A DNA stretch of 56,887 nt from Pseudonocardia kujensis (GTDB lineage: Bacteria; Actinomycetota; Actinomycetes; Mycobacteriales; Pseudonocardiaceae): positions 1 to 56,887 of the forward strand of contig NZ_JAJSOK010000049.1 of assembly GCF_021283305.1 (NCBI RefSeq). The letters are read 5' to 3'. The notes below the pieces were generated by a model. The model worked only from the letters and a program-made list of their open reading frames with translations, ran no database searches and was not told the DNA's origin. Below, in pieces: positions 16,155-23,527 of the stretch (position 1 is the first letter of the stretch; every line of letters starts with the position of its first letter). A program made the translations under genes and the position numbers.

Positions 16155-16553
16155 ATGAAGGTCGAATCCCGGATCTTCGAGATCTGCACCGCCTTCTTCT
16201 TCGTCGCCGCGATCGTCTACACGATCCTGACGCACGAGGCCGTGGGCATCGCCGCGCTGTTCCTCACCGGCGGGCTGTCGCTGATCATCGGCACGTACTT
16301 CCGGTTCGTGTCCCGCCGGCTCGAGGAGCGGCCCGAGGACAACCCGGAGGCCGAGGTCTCCGACGGCGCCGGCGAGGTCGGCTTCTTCTCGCCCGGCAGC
16401 TACTGGCCGATCGCCGTGGCGGGTTGCGCCGCGCTGGTCGGCGTCGGCCTGGCGTTCTTCTTCTGGTGGCTGATCGTGATCGCCGGCGTGATGCTGCTGA
16501 TCGCGGTCGGCGGGCTGGTCTTCGAGTACCACATCCGCCCCGCGGACCACTGA
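16155..16553 (+). CDS. ctaF: cytochrome c oxidase subunit IV (actinobacterial)
   Basis: Small actinobacterial oxidase subunit of 132 aa with four hydrophobic segments: two in residues 5-55 and two in about 78-125. The start MKVESRIFEICTAFFFVA and the FRFVSRRLEERPED loop are characteristic of CtaF. AGGGAGGACC precedes the ATG. Co-transcribed with ctaC. Confidence 0.92.
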   Translation: MKVESRIFEICTAFFFVAAIVYTILTHEAVGIAALFLTGGLSLIIGTYFRFVSRRLEERPEDNPEAEVSDGAGEVGFFSPGSYWPIAVAGCAALVGVGLAFFFWWLIVIAGVMLLIAVGGLVFEYHIRPADH

Positions 16554-16576
16554 GCTCCCGCTCGACGTTCCCGCTC

Positions 16577-16610
16577 GACGGCGCCGCACCCCTCGGGGTC
16601 CGGCGCCGTC
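16577..16610 (+). terminator. terminator after ctaCF
   Basis: Ten-bp perfect arms GACGGCGCCG (16577-16586) and CGGCGCCGTC (16601-16610), 24 nt past the ctaF stop. It separates the operon from the convergent GNAT gene. Confidence 0.7.
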
Positions 16611-16642
16611 GGCGTTCTCGGGTCTCGGCGTCCTCGGGGGGC

Positions 16643-17137
16643 TCAGAGGGTGCGGTGCATGATGTGCAGCCCGACCAGCCCGTCCCGCGGGTGGCGGAAG
16701 GCCTCGGGGACGGTGCCGACGATCGCGAAGCCGAGGGACTCCCACAGCCCGACGGCCCGGACGTTCGACGCGACGACCGCCGAGAACTGCATCGCCCGGT
16801 AGCCGCGGCGCCGGGCCTCGTCGAGGGTGAACTCGGCGAGCGCACGGCCGATGCCGCCGCCGGCCCGGTCGGGGTCGACCATGAACCCGGCGTTAGCGAC
16901 GTGGTCGCCGAGCCCGGGCTGCACGGGCTTGAGCAGGGCGGTCCCCACGACGGCCGCGTCCCGCTCGGCGACGATCGTGACGGCGGGCGGCGGGGGCATC
17001 CAGAGGACCCGGGCCTGCTCCTCGGAGGTCGCAGGGTCCCACGTGTAGGTGTCGCCGGCCGCGACGACGCGGTGCCAGATCGGCCAGATCGCGGGCCAGT
17101 CCTCCCGGCCCGCGATCCGGAACGTCACGTCAGCCAC
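16643..17137 (-). CDS. GNAT-family N-acetyltransferase
   Basis: Acetyltransferase of 164 aa resembling phosphinothricin/amino-acid acetyltransferases (PAT/Bar-like). The acetyl-CoA pyrophosphate loop DRAGGGIGRALAEF is at about residues 90-103, and the C-terminal VGLWESLGFAIVGTVPEAF block is typical. The start overlaps the end of the acyl-CoA dehydrogenase by 8 nt, so the two are translationally coupled. The natural substrate is unknown. Confidence 0.85.
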   Translation of the reverse strand: MADVTFRIAGREDWPAIWPIWHRVVAAGDTYTWDPATSEEQARVLWMPPPPAVTIVAERDAAVVGTALLKPVQPGLGDHVANAGFMVDPDRAGGGIGRALAEFTLDEARRRGYRAMQFSAVVASNVRAVGLWESLGFAIVGTVPEAFRHPRDGLVGLHIMHRTL

Positions 17138-18287
17138 GGGCCGCCGGGCCGAGCGCGTCGCGCGCGATGATGACCTGCTGGATCTGGCTGGTGCCCTCGT
17201 AGATCCGGAAGAGCCGCACGTCGCGGTAGAAGCGCTCCACCGGCACCCCGCGCATGTACCCGGCGCCGCCGTGCACCTGCACCGCCCGGTCGGCCACCCG
17301 GCCCACCATCTCCGAGCAGAAGTACTTGGCGGCGGCGGGCCCGGCGATCCGGTCCGTGCCGGCGTCGAAGGCCTTGGCGGTCTCGAGCACCAGCGCCCGG
17401 CCGGCGTAGTGGTCCGTGACCGAGTCGGCCACCAGGCCCTGGATCAGCTGGAAGCGCGCGATCGGGGCACCGCCCTGCTCGCGGGTCCTCGCGAACTCGG
17501 TGGTCTCGTGGACCAGCCGGGCCGCCATGCCCGCGCACACCGCGGCGATGTGCAGCCGGCCGTGGGCCAGGCACTTCGCGGCGATCCGGAAGCCCTGGTC
17601 CACCCCCTCCTCGCCGCCGACGACGGCGTCGGCCGGGACACGGACGTCGTCGAGGTGCACGTCGGCGGTCCAGGCGCCGGACTGCCCCATCTTCTTGTCC
17701 TTGGGCCCGATCGAGAGCCCCGGCGTGCCCTTGGGCACCAGGAAGGTGGAGATGCCGCGGTTGCCCTTGGCCTCGGGGTTGGTCCGCGCGAAGACCATGA
17801 TCACGTCGGCGACGGGCGAGTTGGTGATGTACCGCTTCGAGCCGTTGAGCACCCAGTGGTCGCCGTCGCGCTTCGCGGTGGTGGCCAGCGCGGACGGGTC
17901 GGAGCCGGCATCGGCCTCCGTGAGCCCGAACGACGCCGTGACCTCGCCCGACGCCAGCCGCGGCAGCCAGGTCTTCTTCTGCTCCTCGGTGGCGCCCTCG
18001 AGCAGCACGTGCCCGGCGATGCCGTTGTTGGTGCCGAACAGCGACCGCAGCGCCGGGGTGGTCCAGCCGAGCTCCATGGCCAGCTGCACCTCCTCGTACG
18101 CCGAGAGCCCCAGCCCGCCGTACTGCTCGGGGATGGTGAAGCCGTAGAGGCCCATCTCCTTGCACTGCGTGACGATCCGCTCCGGGATGACGTCCTGCTC
18201 GTCGATCTGCTCCTCGAGCGGCACGACCTCGGTGCGGATGAAATCCCGCACCGACTCCAGCACGTGTGTCAGGTCGTCGGCGTCCAC
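17130..18287 (-). CDS. acyl-CoA dehydrogenase
   Basis: FAD-dependent acyl-CoA dehydrogenase of 385 aa that introduces the alpha-beta double bond in an acyl-CoA thioester. Signature blocks: ASFGLTEADAGSDPSALATTA in the middle domain, GSKRYITNSPVADV, and the C-terminal VHGGAGYMRGVPVERFYRDV and YEGTSQIQQVIIAR, which carries the catalytic Glu. Chain-length or branched substrate preference cannot be read. It lies 36 nt downstream of the methyltransferase and overlaps the GNAT gene, giving a three-gene operon. Confidence 0.92.
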   Translation of the reverse strand: MDADDLTHVLESVRDFIRTEVVPLEEQIDEQDVIPERIVTQCKEMGLYGFTIPEQYGGLGLSAYEEVQLAMELGWTTPALRSLFGTNNGIAGHVLLEGATEEQKKTWLPRLASGEVTASFGLTEADAGSDPSALATTAKRDGDHWVLNGSKRYITNSPVADVIMVFARTNPEAKGNRGISTFLVPKGTPGLSIGPKDKKMGQSGAWTADVHLDDVRVPADAVVGGEEGVDQGFRIAAKCLAHGRLHIAAVCAGMAARLVHETTEFARTREQGGAPIARFQLIQGLVADSVTDHYAGRALVLETAKAFDAGTDRIAGPAAAKYFCSEMVGRVADRAVQVHGGAGYMRGVPVERFYRDVRLFRIYEGTSQIQQVIIARDALGPAARG

Positions 18288-18323
18288 CCCTGCTCCTTTC
18301 GTTCCTTCCCCACCGACGCTAGC

Positions 18324-18998
18324 TCAGCGCACCCGGGCGACGACGAACCCGTCGTACCCCTTGGCCCCGACCGTCTGCAGCGCGGTCGCCTCGACACGGT
18401 CCTCCTGCTCCAGGGCCGCGAACATCCGCCGCGTGCCGTCCGTGGCCGGGTCGCCGCCGGCGAGGACCCGGCCGCCGCGCACCACGTTGTCGACGACGAT
18501 CACCGTGCCCGGACGGCCGAGCCGGATCGCGTGGTCGAGGTAGGCGGCGTTGTTCTGCTTGTCCGCGTCGACGAACACGAGGTCGAAGGGGCCCGCGACC
18601 CTCGGCAGGGTGTCGAGCGCCGCCCCGACCCGGATCTCGACGCGGTCGGCGAGGCCCGCCTGCTCGAGGTTGGCCCGCGCGACCGCCGCGTGCTCGGGCG
18701 AGTACTCGCAGGTCACGAGCGTGCCGTCGGCGGGGAGGGCACGGGCGAGCTCGATCGTGGAGTAGCCGCCGAGCGTGCCGATCTCGAGGATCCGGCGGGC
18801 GCCCGCGATCCGGGCGAGCAGGTGGAGGAAGCGGCCCTGGACGGGGGAGACGTCGATCGCCGGCAGCCCGGCCTCGGCGTTGCGGGCGAGTGCCGCGGCG
18901 AGCACCGGGTCCTCGGGCAGGAGGGCGGCCTCCAGGTAGTCGTCGACCCGGCCCCAGACGTCGCCGTCCCGCGCGCCGTCCTGCGCACTCTCGCTCAT
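18324..18998 (-). CDS. SAM-dependent O-methyltransferase
   Basis: Class I methyltransferase of the caffeoyl-CoA/catechol O-methyltransferase type, 224 aa. SAM motif I is EIGTLGGYSTIELA at about residues 68-81. DLVFVDADKQNN (about 140-151) supplies the metal-binding Asp residues, and VDNVVRGGRV follows. ATG at 18998. The substrate is unknown, but the operon with acyl-CoA dehydrogenase and GNAT genes suggests small-molecule modification. Confidence 0.88.
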   Translation of the reverse strand: MSESAQDGARDGDVWGRVDDYLEAALLPEDPVLAAALARNAEAGLPAIDVSPVQGRFLHLLARIAGARRILEIGTLGGYSTIELARALPADGTLVTCEYSPEHAAVARANLEQAGLADRVEIRVGAALDTLPRVAGPFDLVFVDADKQNNAAYLDHAIRLGRPGTVIVVDNVVRGGRVLAGGDPATDGTRRMFAALEQEDRVEATALQTVGAKGYDGFVVARVR

Positions 18999-19105
18999 GC
19001 CTCCAGCCTGGCCCTCCGATGCGCAGCGGGCCAACGGGACGGGCGGCCACGGGCACCGAACGTGTCGGGTCGGACACGCCTCCCGTCGACGGGCGGCGGA
19101 GCGCC

Positions 19106-19111
19106 TAGGGT
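19106..19111 (+). promoter_or_regulatory. -10 box, leaderless hydrolase promoter
   Basis: TAGGGT lies 7 nt before ATG 19119. The CCCGTCGACGGG palindrome sits about 15 nt further upstream. Confidence 0.55.
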
Positions 19112-19118
19112 GCGTTGC

Positions 19119-20006
19119 ATGGCGGAAGCGAACGATCCGGGGTCGGCGGGACGGGTCGCGGGCGGTGAGCGGGTGGTGTTCGACGGCGCCGCCGGCAAGC
19201 TGGTCGGCGACCGGTGGCCCGCGGTCGGGGAGCGTCGCGGGCCCGCCCTGCTGCTGCACGGCGGGGGCCAGACGCGGCACTCCTGGTTCCGGACGGCCGC
19301 CGCGCTGGCCGAGGCCGGCTGGGAGGCGATCGCGCTCGACGCCCGCGGGCACGGCGACAGCGACTGGGCGCCCGACGGCGACTACGGCACCGACGCCCTC
19401 AACGCGGACCTGCTCGCGGTCGCGGAGCAGGTGGGCGAACCCGCGCTGCTGCTCGGGGCCTCCATGGGCGGGATGACCGCACTGGTGACCGAGGGCGAGC
19501 ACGGTGGTGTGGCCCGCGCCCTGGTGCTGGTGGACATCGTCCCGAAGGTCGAACCCGACGGCGTCGCCCGGATCATGGCGTTCATGGGCGCGAACCCCGA
19601 CGGCTTCGGCTCGCTCGAGGAGGTCGCCGAGGCGGTCCGCGCCTACAACCCGCACCGCAAGCGCCCGCCGAACCCGGAGGGCCTGCGCAAGAACGTCCGG
19701 CTCGGGGAGAACGGGCGCTGGTACTGGCACTGGGATCCCGCCTTCCTCCGGGTCGGGGACGAGCCGCGCCGCTCGGCGACCCACGAGCGGGCGGCGGCGG
19801 CCGCCGCCCGGGTCACCGTGCCGACGCTGCTGGTCCGCGGCGCGCAGTCCGACATCGTGAGCTCCGACGGCGTGCAGGAGCTGCTGGAGCTCATCCCCGG
19901 CGCCGTCCACGTCGACGTCTCGGCGACCGGCCACATGGTCGCGGGCGACGACAACGACGTGTTCACCGGCACCGTGCTCGGCTTCCTGGCCGACCACCAG
20001 GTGTAG
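19119..20006 (+). CDS. alpha/beta-fold hydrolase
   Basis: Alpha/beta hydrolase of 295 aa. The oxyanion block LLLHGGGQTRHSW is near residues 44-56. The nucleophile elbow GASMGGM is near 113, with Ser as nucleophile. The C-terminal acid is probably Asp in RGAQSDIVSSDG, and the catalytic His is in ATGHMVAGDD. It resembles peroxidase/esterase-type hydrolases of actinobacteria; the substrate is unknown. Divergent from the methyltransferase operon, with its own leaderless promoter. Confidence 0.87.
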   Translation: MAEANDPGSAGRVAGGERVVFDGAAGKLVGDRWPAVGERRGPALLLHGGGQTRHSWFRTAAALAEAGWEAIALDARGHGDSDWAPDGDYGTDALNADLLAVAEQVGEPALLLGASMGGMTALVTEGEHGGVARALVLVDIVPKVEPDGVARIMAFMGANPDGFGSLEEVAEAVRAYNPHRKRPPNPEGLRKNVRLGENGRWYWHWDPAFLRVGDEPRRSATHERAAAAAARVTVPTLLVRGAQSDIVSSDGVQELLELIPGAVHVDVSATGHMVAGDDNDVFTGTVLGFLADHQV

Positions 20007-20013
20007 CCGGGCG

Positions 20014-20044
20014 GCGGCCCCGAGGCTGCCGCGTGCGGGGCCGC
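20014..20044. terminator. bidirectional terminator
   Basis: Perfect 9-bp arms GCGGCCCCG (20014-20022) and CGGGGCCGC (20036-20044) between the convergent hydrolase and lipoprotein genes. Confidence 0.55.
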
Positions 20045-20071
20045 TGGGGCCCGGCGGCCGCTGGTGCCGCG

Positions 20072-20722
20072 TCAGAGATTGCCGAGCGCGACCCGGGCGA
20101 CGGCGGTGGCCGTGTCCCGGGTCCGCTGCTCGCCGCCCGAGCCCTGCAACGAGATGTCGATCGTGGCACCGCCGCTGAGGATCAACAGCCCGCCGAGCCC
20201 CTCCGGGAAGTCCCGGTCGCTGTAGAAGAACAGCGCCTGGTCCCCGAGCCCCGGCACCTCGGCGCCCGGCACCCCCACCGAGCTGCGGGAGGCCGCGGCC
20301 TTGGCGTCGAACCGCGCGCCCGGCTCGACACCCACGCTCAGCCCGGGCACCGAGCCCGTGGCCGGGTAGGCGCACACGCTGCGCGTGGTGCCCGCGGTGG
20401 GCGCGGGCGTGCCGAACGCGAGGCCGGTGGCCTGCGCGACCTCCTGCTGCGGCGCGAGGTCGCAGGCCTGCGGCAGCACCCCGCCCGCACCCGCCGGGTT
20501 CGGCTCGCCGGGCGCGACCCCGGCCGACGGTGCCGGGGACAGCGGTGCCGCCGGCTCCGAGGCCGCGGGCGCGGTCGGCGCCGACGACGGCGACGCCGTC
20601 TGCTCCGTGCTCGCGCAGCCGCCCAGCACGAGGACCCCGAGGAGCGCGCCGAGCAGCGCGAACGCGGTGATCGGACCACGGTGCCGACGGGGCTGCGGGA
20701 ACCGGACGGATCGGACGCGCAT
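20072..20722 (-). CDS. DUF3558-like lipoprotein
   Basis: Secreted lipoprotein of 216 aa. An Arg-rich n-region and hydrophobic stretch lead to a lipobox LGGC with the lipidated Cys36. A Ser/Pro/Ala linker (about 37-80) precedes a compact domain beginning QACDLAPQQEVAQATG, which resembles the DUF3558 start (Cys-x-Leu, then EVAxATG). Two further Cys could pair. Function unknown. The ATG is placed by TACCCT 6 nt upstream. The gene stands alone, convergent with the hydrolase. Confidence 0.8.
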   Translation of the reverse strand: MRVRSVRFPQPRRHRGPITAFALLGALLGVLVLGGCASTEQTASPSSAPTAPAASEPAAPLSPAPSAGVAPGEPNPAGAGGVLPQACDLAPQQEVAQATGLAFGTPAPTAGTTRSVCAYPATGSVPGLSVGVEPGARFDAKAAASRSSVGVPGAEVPGLGDQALFFYSDRDFPEGLGGLLILSGGATIDISLQGSGGEQRTRDTATAVARVALGNL

Positions 20723-20728
20723 CCGCCG

Positions 20729-20734
20729 AGGGTA
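20729..20734 (-). promoter_or_regulatory. -10 box, leaderless lipoprotein promoter
   Basis: TACCCT on the minus strand, 6 nt before ATG 20722. Confidence 0.5.
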
Positions 20735-20806
20735 GCGACGGGTGGTGAACGGCCGACGACCGGGAGTGACCCGGCGCGACGCGGGTGCCGGTGCCCGTCG
20801 GGGAGA

Positions 20807-20832
20807 CGTCCCCGGCGCCTCCGCCGGGGACG
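20807..20832 (-). terminator. terminator after alkA-like gene
   Basis: Perfect 11-bp arms CGTCCCCGGCG and CGCCGGGGACG around a 4-nt loop, 9 nt past the stop codon of the glycosylase gene. Confidence 0.7.
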
Positions 20833-20841
20833 CCCCACCCC

Positions 20842-21846
20842 TCACCCGATCAACGCCAGCGGTTCGGTCCGCGGACGCCGCGCCCGGGGCACCCGGGCCG
20901 CGGGGACCGGCTCCGGTACCACGGCCATCTCCGGCAGCCGGCGGCCCGCGGCGCGGATCAGTACCGCGGTCCAGGTGCGGAAGGGCCGCCAGGCCTCGGC
21001 GATCCGGGCCAGGTCCTCGGCCCCGGCCGGGCCGCCGGGCCCGTAGGCCGCTCCGACCAGGGCGGCGAGCCGGGGCTCGTCGGCCACCAGCGCGTCCTGT
21101 ACCCCGGAGGCCCGCAGGTGGATCAGGCTCGCCGCGAACGCGCCGATCCCCGGCACGGTGCGCAGCCGCGCACGGACCTGGTCCGGATCGCCCTCGCGCA
21201 GCGCCACGGGATCGAGCAGCCCGGCCTCGGCCGTCTGTGCCACGGCGCGCAGCCGCTCCTGCTTGAGCTCGGGCAGGCCCGGCAGGCGACCGGCGGCCAG
21301 CAGCTGCGCGGGCGTGGGGACCGCCGCGATCTCCTGCCCGGCGACCTCCAGCACCCGGCCGAACCCGCGGGCGAGCCGCTCCCGTGCCGCGAGGGACTGG
21401 CGCCGCCCCCAGCGCTGGGACAGCACGCACCACAGGGCGGCCTCCCAGGGCGAGGCGAACAGCACCGGCCGTAGGCCCGGCGCGGCCGCCATGACCCGGC
21501 CGACCAGCGGGTCCCGGGCGCCGACCGCGGCGAAGGCGGTGCCGTCGCCGTCGAGCGACAGCATCCGGGCCACCTGGTCCCGCACGGGATCGAGCGGTTC
21601 CCCGGGATCGAGGCCGCCGACCACGCCGTGCACGCCCCCGGCGTCCTGGGTGAGGGCCACGCCGACCTGCCCGCGCAGGTCGTCCCGGCAGAAGGCCAGT
21701 CGCAGCACGCCGCCGGCGAGGGTGCCGCCGCCGGGCCAGTCCCCGGCCGGCTCGGCGCCCCGGCCGAAGGCGCCCGCCTCGACGAGGGAGAACGCGCCGC
21801 GGGGTCGGATCGTGAAGGTCGGTTCGGACACCGTCGAAGTGGTCAT
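20842..21846 (-). CDS. DNA-3-methyladenine glycosylase II family protein
   Basis: HhH-GPD superfamily DNA glycosylase of 334 aa, AlkA-like, for removal of alkylated bases. SPWEAALWCVLSQRW marks the start of the catalytic core near residue 147. A helix-hairpin-helix with VPGIGAFAASLIHLRA near 232 is followed by the region carrying the catalytic Asp (about ALVADEPRL). The N-terminal 130 residues resemble the AlkA N-domain. The gene is separated from the neighbouring amidohydrolase by the IS110 insertion. Confidence 0.8.
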   Translation of the reverse strand: MTTSTVSEPTFTIRPRGAFSLVEAGAFGRGAEPAGDWPGGGTLAGGVLRLAFCRDDLRGQVGVALTQDAGGVHGVVGGLDPGEPLDPVRDQVARMLSLDGDGTAFAAVGARDPLVGRVMAAAPGLRPVLFASPWEAALWCVLSQRWGRRQSLAARERLARGFGRVLEVAGQEIAAVPTPAQLLAAGRLPGLPELKQERLRAVAQTAEAGLLDPVALREGDPDQVRARLRTVPGIGAFAASLIHLRASGVQDALVADEPRLAALVGAAYGPGGPAGAEDLARIAEAWRPFRTWTAVLIRAAGRRLPEMAVVPEPVPAARVPRARRPRTEPLALIG

Positions 21847-22002
21847 GGCCGCAGCATGCCCGCCACCACCGACAGTTCCCGGCGCCCGCACGGGTCGCCC
21901 ACGGCCCGTTGCTCCGGTCGGTGATGATGCATCTGCATGACTTCCGCTCCGGGCCCGGCGTGGGATATCCAGGGAGGACCGACCGCGACGGAGGGGACGG
22001 CA

Positions 22003-22019
22003 TGACACCCTCTGTGTCA
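22003..22019. repeat. hairpin at the short end of the IS
   Basis: TGACAC-CCTCT-GTGTCA, a perfect 6-bp stem next to the transposase stop codon. Confidence 0.5.
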
Positions 22020-22022
22020 ACC

Positions 22023-23282
22023 TCAAGATCGTCTGGCGGCGGTTGGTGGGGTGAGTTGGCGGTTGGCGCCGCCGTGTCGGGTGGGGTCGTAGGGCTGCCC
22101 GTCGTTCCAGCAGCGCCAGATCACGCGGACCCAGGCGCGGGCGAGGATCCGGATGGCGTGGGGGTGGTCCTTGCCCGAGGTGATGGCTCGCCGGTAGACC
22201 TCGGCGGCCCAGGGGCTCTGGTGGCGGGAGTTGTCGGCGAAGGTGGTCAGCGCGACGCGCAGTCGCTTGTTGCAGGCCCAGCGGAAGCTGACGGCGTGGT
22301 GTTTGCCGGATGTTCGGGTGACCGGGACCAGTCCGGCGAGAGCGGCGATGGCGTCGGGGCCGGTGTAGGCGTCGGGTTCGGCGAGCTCGGCGCGGATCTG
22401 GGCGGCGTTGACCAGCCCGGCGCGGGGGAAGCTGGTGAACACCTTCCCGTCGGGGTGGGCGTGCAGGTGCGCGGCGTTGGAGCGGTCCAGGTCACGGATC
22501 GCGGTGTTGAGCGCGGCGAGGACGGTGACGAGGGCGAGGACGGCGTCGCGCAGCGCGTCGGACACAGACGCGCCGGTGACACCGGCCGGGGCGGCGCGCA
22601 GGCGGGTGAGCAGCTCGGCCGGGGTGCGGCGCCCGGAGTGGCCGTGCTTGATGCAGAACGCGGCCATCCGTTTCTCGCCCAGGGCCGCGGCATGGGCCGG
22701 GGTGGGGTAGCGCTGGAGGAACGCCAGGCTGATCGCCGAGGTCACGTCGGCGAAGATCTCCTTCGCCCCTGGCCAGGCGTGCTCGAGCAGCGCGGCGAGT
22801 TGGTTGCCCGCCGCGACCCGGGCGGTGACCAGGTCCGAGCGGGTGCGCGAGACCAGGCGCAGCGCGGCCGTGTCCTCGGTCAGCGGGGTCGCCGGGCGCA
22901 GCCGGTGCGCGCGCAGGCGCAGGTACTCGGCGATCACGTGGGCGTCTCCGGGGTCGGACTTCGCCCCGGAGATCACCTCGCCCTCACGCCAGGTCTTGAT
23001 CGCGTTCGGCTTCACCGCCACCACCGGATGCCCGGCCGCGAGCAGCGCGTCGACCAGCCGCCCGTCCGGGCGCTCGATCGCCACCGGCACCCGGGCCGGC
23101 TCCCCGAGCTTGGCCAGCCGGCGGATCAAGCCGGTGAACCCGGCCGCGGTGTGCTCCACGGCGAACGCGGCCTTCTGCCGGCCGGTCGAGTCGAGCACGC
23201 AGACCGCATGGGTCTTCGCAGCCCAGTCGATCCCGACGAAGAACTCCGCCTCCACCAACGAGGGGGCACCTACCAGCGACAC
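22023..23282 (-). CDS. IS110-family transposase (DEDD recombinase)
   Basis: Complete transposase of 419 aa. N-terminal RuvC-like DEDD domain: Asp in FVGIDWAAKTH, Glu in VAIERPDG, and two Asp in SGAKSDPGDAHVIAEY. The C-terminal Tnp_20 domain contains the serine motif LAGLVPVTRTSGKHH. No frameshift or stop is visible, so the element may be active. IS110 recombinases are guided by a bridge RNA encoded in the element. ATG 23282 is the longest start; a start a few codons downstream would also keep the whole domain. Confidence 0.95.
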   Translation of the reverse strand: MSLVGAPSLVEAEFFVGIDWAAKTHAVCVLDSTGRQKAAFAVEHTAAGFTGLIRRLAKLGEPARVPVAIERPDGRLVDALLAAGHPVVAVKPNAIKTWREGEVISGAKSDPGDAHVIAEYLRLRAHRLRPATPLTEDTAALRLVSRTRSDLVTARVAAGNQLAALLEHAWPGAKEIFADVTSAISLAFLQRYPTPAHAAALGEKRMAAFCIKHGHSGRRTPAELLTRLRAAPAGVTGASVSDALRDAVLALVTVLAALNTAIRDLDRSNAAHLHAHPDGKVFTSFPRAGLVNAAQIRAELAEPDAYTGPDAIAALAGLVPVTRTSGKHHAVSFRWACNKRLRVALTTFADNSRHQSPWAAEVYRRAITSGKDHPHAIRILARAWVRVIWRCWNDGQPYDPTRHGGANRQLTPPTAARRS

Positions 23283-23470
23283 GTTCGTCGCCTTCCTGTC
23301 CGCCGCAGGCAGGAACCGGGCGGGAGCCCGGCCAGGAGTCGAGTGGTCACTGACCGGCGCTCGGCACCGCAGCAGCCCTCTGTAGTCGATCTACGGCCAG
23401 GCAGGAACCGGGGGCGGCAGTGTCATGCCAGCCCTCGAAGGGCGACCGACTCGGGCCGTCACCCCGGCTC
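23283..23470 (-). ncRNA. candidate bridge RNA region of the IS110 element
   Basis: In IS110-subgroup elements the long end 5' of the transposase encodes the bridge RNA. Here that end is rich in perfect hairpins: CCGGGC/GCCCGG (23316-23331), GTAG/CTAC (23382-23394) and GCCCT/AGGGC (23431-23443). A 15-bp direct repeat (CAGGCAGGAACCGGG) occurs at 23306-23320 and 23398-23412. RNA ends and guide loops are not resolved by eye. The call rests on known family architecture and on visible structure. Confidence 0.45.
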
Positions 23471-23527
23471 CCATCCGCTTCCTACCACAGAGGCACTCAT
23501 GACCCCTGCAACGAAGAGGGTGGACCA

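Larger units (their letters stand above)
21999..23493 (-). mobile_element. IS110-family insertion sequence (boundaries approximate)
   Basis: One DEDD transposase gene with a very short 3' flank and a long (about 200 nt) 5' flank. Short inverted matches bracket it: GGCATGACAC (21999-22008) with GTGTCATGCC (23420-23429), and CCTCTGTG (22009-22016) with CACAGAGG (23486-23493). IS110 elements normally make no target duplication and have no true terminal repeats, so exact ends are uncertain. It sits between the alkA-like gene and the amidohydrolase without breaking either. Confidence 0.65.

Noticed and set aside
23420..23527. Upstream GTG extension of the amidohydrolase
   Set aside because: It lies within the IS end; the SD at 23513 and the family N-terminus point to GTG 23528.
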